Shown here: piece after piece, positions 1 to 5,251 of the stretch
Numbering within the stretch: position 1 is the first letter of the stretch
Layout of the letters: the number at the start of each line of letters is the position of its first letter
Assembly: GCA_937871645.1 (NCBI GenBank)
Contig: CALMPZ010000068.1
Span: forward strand, 1-12,853
Origin: an uncultured Polymorphobacter sp.
GTDB taxonomy: Bacteria > Pseudomonadota > Alphaproteobacteria > Sphingomonadales > Sphingomonadaceae
DNA: 12,853 nucleotides
Reading direction: 5' to 3'
The notes under the pieces: model-generated
Told to the model about the DNA's origin: nothing
Databases searched by the model: none
The model's input: the letters and a program-made list of their open reading frames with translations, nothing else
Made by a program: the position numbers and the translations under genes

Positions 1-21
1 CTGGGTGATATTTGATTTAAC

Positions 22-35
22 ATAATATATATTAT
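22..35. promoter_or_regulatory. AT-rich perfect palindrome upstream of mazG
   Basis: Bases 22-35 read ATAATATATATTAT, identical to their own reverse complement, in an AT-rich patch (10-35) that stands out from GC-rich surroundings. The palindrome ends 11 bases before the mazG ATG. It could be an operator or contain the -10 region (TATATT at 28-33). No well-spaced -35 box is visible, and any -35 for the leftmost -10 option would lie at or beyond the window edge. Alternating TA sequence is easily palindromic by chance, so regulator binding is only inferred. Confidence 0.3.
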
Positions 36-46
36 CGGACTCAGCT

Positions 47-844
47 ATGTCGTCAAAGCCGGTACAGACTGCGACCCCACCCGACCTCGCGCGGCTGGCT
101 CAAATCATGGCGCGGCTGCGCGATCCGGTCGATGGTTGCCCCTGGGATCTGGCGCAGTCGTTCGCGACCATCGTGCCCTACACGATCGAGGAAGCCTATG
201 AAGTCGCACAAGCCGTCGCCGAGGCCGATATGCCGGGCCTGTGCGACGAACTTGGCGACCTGCTCCTGCAAGTCGTGTTCCACGCCCGTATGGCCGAAGA
301 AGCCGGACACTTTGCGCTCGGCGATGTCGTCGCCGCCATTTGCGACAAGATGGAACGCCGCCACCCGCACATCTTTGGCGACGGCACGGCGTCGCGCGAT
401 GTCCGCACGCAAAAGCATGTCTGGGAAACCATCAAGGCCGCCGAACGTGCCGCCAAGCCGCGCGGCGGCGCGCTCGACGGCGTGGCAGCGGCCCTGCCCG
501 CGCTGATGCGCGCCGAAAAGCTCCAGTCGCGTGCGTCGCGCACCGGCTTCGACTGGCCCGATGCCGATGGCCCGCGCGCCAAGATTGTCGAGGAAATTGC
601 CGAATTCGCTGCCGCCACCAGCCATGCCGAACGCGTCGACGAAGGCGGCGACCTGCTGTTTGCCGTCGTCAACTGGCTGCGCCACCATCAGGTCGATCCC
701 GAAGTCGCGCTGCGCCAGGCCAATGCCAAGTTCGAACGGCGCTTCGCGGCGATGGTGGCCAAGGCCGGCGACGGCTTCGCGGCGCTCGATCTCGCCGCCA
801 AGGACGCCTTGTGGGACGCCGCCAAAGCGGACGAGCGGCAATGA
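47..844 (+). CDS. mazG: MazG nucleoside triphosphate pyrophosphohydrolase
   Basis: This 265-residue cytosolic protein should hydrolyse nucleoside triphosphates to the monophosphate and pyrophosphate. In the MazG family this serves nucleotide-pool cleaning and, in E. coli, ppGpp modulation. Two MazG repeats are visible. The first has the family signature DGCPWD (residues 29-34) and the metal-binding helices EEAYEV (48-53) and CDELGDLL (66-73), followed by RRHPHIFGD (104-112). The second has VEEIAEF (181-187) and DEGGDLLFAVVN (198-209). The length matches the 263-residue E. coli protein. The ATG at 47 is chosen because it has a weak GGA Shine-Dalgarno at 37-39 and leaves a complete first domain. 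The stop overlaps the start of the next gene by 4 bases (ATGA), so the two are probably translated together. Confidence 0.95.
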   Translation: MSSKPVQTATPPDLARLAQIMARLRDPVDGCPWDLAQSFATIVPYTIEEAYEVAQAVAEADMPGLCDELGDLLLQVVFHARMAEEAGHFALGDVVAAICDKMERRHPHIFGDGTASRDVRTQKHVWETIKAAERAAKPRGGALDGVAAALPALMRAEKLQSRASRTGFDWPDADGPRAKIVEEIAEFAAATSHAERVDEGGDLLFAVVNWLRHHQVDPEVALRQANAKFERRFAAMVAKAGDGFAALDLAAKDALWDAAKADERQ

Positions 845-1908
845 CACCCGACCTTGGCATCATCGAAGGCTATTTCGGCCACAGCTGGGACTGGGCAACG
901 CGTACCGCGGTCATGCAGCGGCTCCGCGATGCCGGCTACGGCTTCTTCCACTATGCCCCCAAGTCCGATGCCTATCTGCGCCGCCGCTGGCGTGAACCGC
1001 ATCCGGCGGATCAGGCCGCTGATATTGCGGCATTTTCACGCGCCTGTGCGGATGCCGATGTGCGCTTCGGCATCGGCCTCAGCCCGTATGAACTCTATCT
1101 CGACTTCAACGCCGAAGCCCGTGCCGCACTGGCGTCAAGGCTCACATTTTTCAATGATATCGGCGTACGCGAAGTCGCTATCCTGTTCGACGACATGCGC
1201 GGCGACTTGCCCGATCTTGCGCCGCGACAGGCCGAAATCATCGACTGGGTCGCCGCGCACACGCGTGCCCAGCGGCTGATCATGTGCCCCAGCTATTACA
1301 GCAATGATCCAGTGCTCGACCGCGTTTTTGGCCAGCGTCCCGAGGGCTATCTTGAAACGCTCGGCGAACTGCTCGCGCCCGAAATTGAAATCTACTGGAC
1401 TGGCGAGGAAGTCTGTTCGCGCGAATTTTCGGCCGGACATTTGCGCGATGTCGCTGCCAAACTCCGCCGCAAACCTTTGTTATGGGACAATTATCCTGTC
1501 AATGACGGCCCGCGCATGTCCAAGTTCCTGCACTTGCGGGCCTTCACCGGGCGGCCGGCCAACATCGCCGAGGAGATTGCCGGCCACGCGGTCAATCCCG
1601 CCTCGCAACCCTGGCTCGGCTGCATCCCGGCACTGACGCTGGCGGCAAGCTACGCGCAGGGCGATGCCTATTGCTACGGTCGGGCGTTCACCGAAGCCGC
1701 GACCGCCATTGTGGGTGCCGACCTCGCCGCCGCCCTCACCACCGATCTGCTCACCTTCAACGACGGCGGACTCGACAGCATCGGCACCGAGCGGCGCGCG
1801 CGGCTGGTGGCGCGCTACAGCGGCTTTGCACACCCCGCCGCCGCCGAAGTCGTCGACTGGCTGAACGGTGGCTATGCCATCAGCGGCGAAGCGGTGCAGA
1901 CCCAGTAG
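841..1908 (+). CDS. GH84-type beta-N-acetylglucosaminidase (O-GlcNAcase-like), cytoplasmic
   Basis: A 355-residue protein made almost entirely of a glycoside hydrolase family 84 catalytic barrel. GH84 enzymes remove terminal beta-linked GlcNAc by substrate-assisted catalysis with an Asp pair. Visible motifs in order: IEGYFGHSWDWATR (8-21), YAPKSDAYLRRRW (38-50), catalytic pair Asp117-Asp118 in FDDM, YWTGEEVCS (185-193), LWDNYPVND (214-222) and VNPASQPWLG (251-260). These match the family's substrate-pocket landmarks. There is no signal peptide, transmembrane segment or accessory domain, unlike the large secreted GH84 enzymes of Bacteroides and Clostridium, so it should act in the cytoplasm. 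The open frame extends upstream to 241, but that stretch is out-of-frame mazG; the ATG at 841 overlaps the mazG stop and starts directly at the GH84 motif. The substrate is unknown: recycled wall amino sugars or a GlcNAc-modified protein are both possible. Confidence 0.88.
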   Translation: MTPDLGIIEGYFGHSWDWATRTAVMQRLRDAGYGFFHYAPKSDAYLRRRWREPHPADQAADIAAFSRACADADVRFGIGLSPYELYLDFNAEARAALASRLTFFNDIGVREVAILFDDMRGDLPDLAPRQAEIIDWVAAHTRAQRLIMCPSYYSNDPVLDRVFGQRPEGYLETLGELLAPEIEIYWTGEEVCSREFSAGHLRDVAAKLRRKPLLWDNYPVNDGPRMSKFLHLRAFTGRPANIAEEIAGHAVNPASQPWLGCIPALTLAASYAQGDAYCYGRAFTEAATAIVGADLAAALTTDLLTFNDGGLDSIGTERRARLVARYSGFAHPAAAEVVDWLNGGYAISGEAVQTQ

Positions 1909-1917
1909 CCGCAACAT

Positions 1918-1946
1918 TTGACAAAAAACGCCATATAGGTTATTCT
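1918..1946 (+). promoter_or_regulatory. Near-consensus sigma-70 promoter with no gene downstream
   Basis: TTGACA at 1918-1923 and TATTCT at 1941-1946 are separated by exactly 17 bases, a perfect -35 and a 5-of-6 -10. It starts 10 bases after the stop of the GH84 gene and points toward the 3' end of hflX, which is on the other strand. Transcription would start near 1952-1954. It is the best promoter match I found in the window, and there is no annotated reading frame for it to serve. Confidence 0.5.
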
Positions 1947-1952
1947 ATCTCA

Positions 1953-2082
1953 ATGACTTGACCTGCGTTCGGCGGTCGGGGCAACCAGGCCCGCAGCAGT
2001 CGAACCTTGGCCCGGAGTGTAAACTTCGCGAATGCCGCAATCTTCGTACAGATTGTAAACTTCGGTGCAGGTTCGGGCGACC
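1953..2082 (+). ncRNA. Candidate small RNA between the GH84 gene and hflX
   Basis: This is the predicted transcript of the promoter at 1918-1946. Three pairings can be read. ACCTGC (1961-1966) matches GCAGGT (2067-2072), closing the molecule near its ends. CCAGGCC (1985-1991) pairs with GGCCCGG (2009-2015) with one A-C mismatch. CAATCT (2038-2043) pairs perfectly with AGATTG (2050-2055) around a six-base loop. The motif TGTAAACTTCG occurs twice (2018-2028 and 2054-2064). The only ATG near the 5' end reads ATG ACT TGA, so the RNA is not an obvious mRNA. I do not recognise it as tmRNA, RNase P RNA or SRP RNA, and cannot exclude a 6S-like RNA. No U-tract terminator is visible, so the 3' end is uncertain and it may run antisense into hflX. 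Confidence 0.32.
2018..2064. repeat. 11-bp direct repeat, two copies 36 bases apart
   Basis: TGTAAACTTCG occurs at 2018-2028 and again at 2054-2064. The perfect hairpin CAATCT/AGATTG (2038-2055) sits between them and overlaps the first two bases of the second copy. The copies lie in the gene-free gap and probably represent repeated single-stranded or protein-binding segments of the candidate small RNA, or a repeated site in DNA. Confidence 0.45.
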
Positions 2083-3438
2083 CTAGCGGATCAGATCGAA
2101 GCGCGCGCGGTCAGCTTCGGACAGCCGGACATGCAGCACGCTCGAACCGTCTTCAAGGTCTTCGCGATCAATGACTTCGCCATGGCTATAGAGCCATGCC
2201 TGACGCTTGCCTTCATGCGCGGCCAGGCTGATTTCATGCACCCGCGCTGCCGATTGCAGTGTTGCCGCAATGCAGGCGGCGAGTGCTTCCACACCCTCGC
2301 CGGTTACGGCCGAAATCGGCACGGTATCGTCGGTGGTCCGCACCCCTGCCCGCGCTTCCGGGCTCAAAAGGTCGATTTTGTTGAGCGCGGTAATGATGGG
2401 CGTATTGCGGTCGCTGTCGATGACTTTCAGCCCGCGCAGCACGGTCATCACGTCCTCGGCCTGCGCGGCGCTGTCGGGATGCGCGATGTCGCGGACATGG
2501 ACAATGATATCGGCCTCGCCGACCTCCTCCAACGTCGCACGGAACGCCGCCACCAACTGTGTCGGCAGGTTCGACACAAAGCCGACGGTGTCCGAAAAAA
2601 TCACCTTGTCGAAGCCAGGAAGCACCCCTGCCCGCATCGTCGGATCCAGCGTGGCGAACAACAGGTTTTCAGCCATCACATCAGCACCGGTAAGCCGGTT
2701 GAACAACGTCGATTTGCCGGCATTGGTGTAGCCGACGAGCGCGACCACAGGATACGGCGCCTTTTGCCGCCGCGTGCGATGCAGGCCGCGCGTCCGCCGC
2801 ACGTCTTCAAGGTCGAGCTTGAGCCGTACGATGCGCTCACGGATCAACCGGCGATCGGTTTCGATCTGCGATTCACCGGGGCCGCCGAGGAAGCCGAAGC
2901 CGCCGCGCTGGCGTTCAAGGTGGGTCCATGACCGCACCAGCCGGCTCGCCTGATATTGCAGATGCGCCAGTTCGACCTGCAGCGTACCTTCCTTGGTCGA
3001 GGCGCGTTCGCCGAAAATCTCGAGGATCAGCCCGGTACGGTCGATGACCTTGGCGCCGAAAGCCTTCTCCAGATTGCGTTGCTGGATCGGCGAGACGATG
3101 CCGTCGATAACGACAAGCTCCGATCCGGTCGCAGCGACCGCCGCCGCAATACGCTCGATCTGACCCTTGCCGAGCAATGTCGCGGCCGATGCCTTGCGGA
3201 TGCGGATGATCTCCTCATGCCGCACATGCAGGAAAATGGCGCGCGCCAGCCCCACCGCTTCGGCGAGCCGGCCAACGGAATCACGGATGTCGAGCTTCTG
3301 GCCGTCGCGTTCGGGCAAAATGACAACGGCACCCGCACCAAAGCGCATGCCGCGTCCGGCGTCGAAGCTCGGCGCTTCGGCGTCGGGGGTGATGGCCGGC
3401 GTGACGGGGGCCGTCACTTCATCGGGGGTGTCGATCAA
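2083..3438 (-). CDS. hflX: HflX ribosome-associated GTPase
   Basis: This 451-residue GTPase belongs to the HflX family, which binds the 50S subunit and splits or rescues stalled ribosomes, notably after heat stress. The N-terminal HflX domain spans about residues 35-225 and ends with the family signature [13 protein letters not shown] (185-197) before a coiled linker. The GTPase domain carries G1 GYTNAGKS (236-243), G3 DTVGF (283-287), G4 NKID (353-356) and G5 SAV (376-378). The likely start is TTG at 3438, which overlaps the hfq stop (TTGA) and has GAGG at 3449-3452 ten bases upstream. An internal start closer to the conserved domain (GTG at residue 8 or ATG at residue 31) is possible, because the first 30 residues are Pro/Ala-rich and not conserved-looking. 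It is coupled to hfq, as in many proteobacteria. Confidence 0.93.
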   Translation of the reverse strand: MIDTPDEVTAPVTPAITPDAEAPSFDAGRGMRFGAGAVVILPERDGQKLDIRDSVGRLAEAVGLARAIFLHVRHEEIIRIRKASAATLLGKGQIERIAAAVAATGSELVVIDGIVSPIQQRNLEKAFGAKVIDRTGLILEIFGERASTKEGTLQVELAHLQYQASRLVRSWTHLERQRGGFGFLGGPGESQIETDRRLIRERIVRLKLDLEDVRRTRGLHRTRRQKAPYPVVALVGYTNAGKSTLFNRLTGADVMAENLLFATLDPTMRAGVLPGFDKVIFSDTVGFVSNLPTQLVAAFRATLEEVGEADIIVHVRDIAHPDSAAQAEDVMTVLRGLKVIDSDRNTPIITALNKIDLLSPEARAGVRTTDDTVPISAVTGEGVEALAACIAATLQSAARVHEISLAAHEGKRQAWLYSHGEVIDREDLEDGSSVLHVRLSEADRARFDLIR

Positions 3439-3692
3439 TCGATCGGTGCCTCGTCATCAATGCGCTCGGCATCGAACAGCTGGATCGGGCCAGCCGGCAT
3501 CACCGTCGAAATCGCGTGCTTGTAGACCAGCTGCGATTGGCCGTCGCGGCGCAGCAGCACCGAGAAGTTATCGAACCAGGTGATGTTGCCCTGCAGCTTG
3601 ACGCCGTTCACCAGAAACATCGTCACCGGCGTCTTGGTCTTGCGGACAGTGTTGAGGAAAATATCCTGCAGATTGTTGGTCTTCTCGGCCAT
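3435..3692 (-). CDS. hfq: RNA chaperone Hfq
   Basis: An 85-residue Sm-fold protein that forms hexameric rings and pairs small RNAs with mRNAs. Visible features are the N-terminal helix with Gln9 (NNLQDIFLN), Sm1 with [20 protein letters not shown] (residues 28-47) and Sm2 with the proximal-face signature YKHAIST (57-63). The C-terminal tail is short (about 20 residues) and acidic, typical of alphaproteobacterial Hfq and unlike the long E. coli tail. The ATG at 3692 has an AGGA Shine-Dalgarno a few bases upstream. The gene follows ntrX after a 151-base gap and overlaps hflX by four bases. A separate promoter in the gap is plausible. Confidence 0.97.
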   Translation of the reverse strand: MAEKTNNLQDIFLNTVRKTKTPVTMFLVNGVKLQGNITWFDNFSVLLRRDGQSQLVYKHAISTVMPAGPIQLFDAERIDDEAPID

Positions 3693-3712
3693 CTTGTCCT
3701 GCCTTTCCGGGC

Positions 3713-3722
3713 AATTTTTATT
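3713..3722 (-). promoter_or_regulatory. A-rich stretch in the hfq leader
   Basis: On the hfq strand this reads AATAAAAATT, about 20 bases before the hfq start codon, in otherwise GC-rich DNA. A-rich ARN-like runs are the kind of sequence the distal face of Hfq binds, and E. coli hfq is autoregulated through its leader. Autoregulation here is an inference; the stretch may only keep the ribosome-binding region unfolded. Confidence 0.25.
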
Positions 3723-3799
3723 GGCAAACTATTCGGGTTTGCGCCCCGCGCCGTGTCGCCGGCGTCGGGTCGATCCACCGCAACACTGGCGGACAAGCA

Positions 3800-3829
3800 A
3801 GTCTAACGTTTTGCGGTGCAGCATGGCAA
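3800..3829 (-). promoter_or_regulatory. Possible hfq-hflX promoter
   Basis: On the minus strand TTGCCA (3829-3824, 5 of 6 to the -35 consensus) is followed after 18 bases by TAGACT (3805-3800, 4 of 6 to the -10). A start near 3792 would give hfq a leader of about 100 bases. It lies just after the ntrX stop, in a 151-base gap large enough to need its own promoter. The -10 is weak, so this is tentative. Confidence 0.32.
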
Positions 3830-3843
3830 CAGCAAAGCACAGG

Positions 3844-5250
3844 TCATTCGGTCGGGCCGGTGTCATCCTCGCCCTCACTGCCGCCCTCGCCCAGCCCCAG
3901 CGCCTTGAGCTTGCGGTGCAATGCCGATCGCTCCATGCCGATGAAGACCGCGGTGCGCGAAATGTTGCCCGAAAAGCGCCGGATCTGGGCGCGCAGATAT
4001 TCGCGCTCGAACGCTTCGCGTGCCACACGCAACGGCGTCCCCATGATCGACTGCGCGGCAGGGCCGGGAAACAGCTTGGCCGGCTCCATGGCGATTTCGG
4101 GCGGCAACATGTCGATATCGATCTGGCCGATGCGCTCGGGCGCCGCGAGAATCAACGTGCGCTCCACCACGTTGCGGAGCTGGCGCACGTTGCCCGGCCA
4201 TTCATAGCCCTGCAGCACCGCGGCAGCCGCTTCGGTCAGCACCGGCGTCGTCAGCCGGCGCTCGGCCGCGTAGCGTGCCAGGAAGTAGTTGACGAGTTCG
4301 GCAATATCCTCGCGTCGCTCGGACAGCGACGGCAAGCGCACCGGTACGACGTTGAGCCGGTAGTACAGATCCTCGCGGAACCGACCCTCGACGATCTCGG
4401 CCGACAGGTCGCGTGAGGTCGCACTGATGACGCGGACATCGACGCGGACCCAGCGTGACCCGCCGATGCGCTGAAACACCTGCTCGGTCAGCACGCGCAG
4501 GATTTTGGCCTGCGTCGTCAGCGGCATGTCGGCGACTTCATCGAGGAACAGCGTGCCGCCATGCGCCTGCTCGAACAGCCCCGAGCGCACGACATGGCCG
4601 CCTTCCTCGGCGCCGAACAGTTCTTCCTCGACGCGCTCGGGTTCCATCCGCGCTGCGCTGACGACCACGAACGGCGAGCCGGCGCGCGGGCTCCATTGGT
4701 GCAGCAGTCGCGCGGCGATCTCCTTGCCCGACCCCGCGGCCCCGGTAATCAGCACGCGGCTGCCCGTCGCGGCGACGCGCTTGATGGTGGCGCGCACGCC
4801 GTTGATCATCGATGACGAGCCGGTCAGTTCGGTCTCATAGCCGGCACGTTCGCGCAGTTCCTCGTTTTCACGCTTCAATCGTTCGGTTTCGGTGGCGCGC
4901 TTGACGACCTGCAGCAATTGCTCGGTCTGGAACGGCTTTTCGATGAAGTCATAGGCGCCACGCTTGATCGCAGCGACGGCGGTTTCGACATTGCCATGAC
5001 CCGAAATGACGATCACCGGCAGCGCCGGATCGCGGCGCTTGACCTCGTCGAGCAATTCGATGCTGTCGAGCCGCGAGCCCTGCAACCAGATGTCGAGGAT
5101 CAGCAGCGATGGGCGCCGCTCGGCGAGTGCCGCGAGCGCACTGTCGCTGTCGCTCGCGGTGCGCGTGCCATAGCCCTCGTCATCGAGCACGCCCGAAATC
5201 AGCGCGCGAATGTCTTCCTCATCATCGACGATCAGAATATCGAGTGCCAT
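3844..5250 (-). CDS. ntrX: NtrX nitrogen-related response regulator (AAA+, Fis-type)
   Basis: A 468-residue response regulator, partner of the adjacent kinase NtrY, linked in alphaproteobacteria to nitrogen, redox and envelope control. The receiver domain (1-120) has acidic residues Asp9-Asp10, phosphoacceptor Asp53 (LLILDIWLQG) and Lys105. The AAA+ domain (about 142-370) has Walker A GAAGSGKE (170-177) and Walker B GGTLFLDE (231-238). The C-terminal Fis-type helix-turn-helix is at about 418-453. The GAFTGA loop needed to contact sigma-54 is absent: the corresponding stretch reads GAEEGGHVVRSG (213-224). It therefore probably acts without sigma-54. The frame stays open upstream to 5454, but the ATG at 5250 is chosen because the receiver domain starts there, AAGG lies six bases upstream, and it follows the ntrY stop by one base. 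Confidence 0.95.
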   Translation of the reverse strand: MALDILIVDDEEDIRALISGVLDDEGYGTRTASDSDSALAALAERRPSLLILDIWLQGSRLDSIELLDEVKRRDPALPVIVISGHGNVETAVAAIKRGAYDFIEKPFQTEQLLQVVKRATETERLKRENEELRERAGYETELTGSSSMINGVRATIKRVAATGSRVLITGAAGSGKEIAARLLHQWSPRAGSPFVVVSAARMEPERVEEELFGAEEGGHVVRSGLFEQAHGGTLFLDEVADMPLTTQAKILRVLTEQVFQRIGGSRWVRVDVRVISATSRDLSAEIVEGRFREDLYYRLNVVPVRLPSLSERREDIAELVNYFLARYAAERRLTTPVLTEAAAAVLQGYEWPGNVRQLRNVVERTLILAAPERIGQIDIDMLPPEIAMEPAKLFPGPAAQSIMGTPLRVAREAFEREYLRAQIRRFSGNISRTAVFIGMERSALHRKLKALGLGEGGSEGEDDTGPTE

Positions 5251-5251
5251 A

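Noticed and set aside
53..847. Long open frame on the minus strand covering mazG (264 codons)
   Set aside because: It mirrors mazG almost exactly and has no recognisable motif; such antisense frames are expected in GC-rich coding DNA.
1923..1928. Six T residues on the minus strand after hflX as a terminator
   Set aside because: No GC-rich hairpin lies immediately before the run; the sequence belongs to the -35 to -10 region of the plus-strand promoter.
1953..2082. Known housekeeping RNA (tmRNA, SRP RNA or RNase P RNA) in the convergent gap
   Set aside because: The conserved signatures I know for these RNAs, such as the SRP GGAAGGAAGCA loop region, are absent; 6S RNA could not be judged by eye.
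2065..2931. 288-codon plus-strand frame across hflX that could look like the product of the orphan promoter
   Set aside because: It is antisense to conserved HflX coding sequence, rich in His/Arg/Gln as shadow frames are, and matches no family I know.
3749..3764. CGCCG/CGGCG hairpin between ntrX and hfq as an intrinsic terminator
   Set aside because: The stem is only 5 bp and no U-run follows on the transcribed strand; kept only as a leader hairpin.
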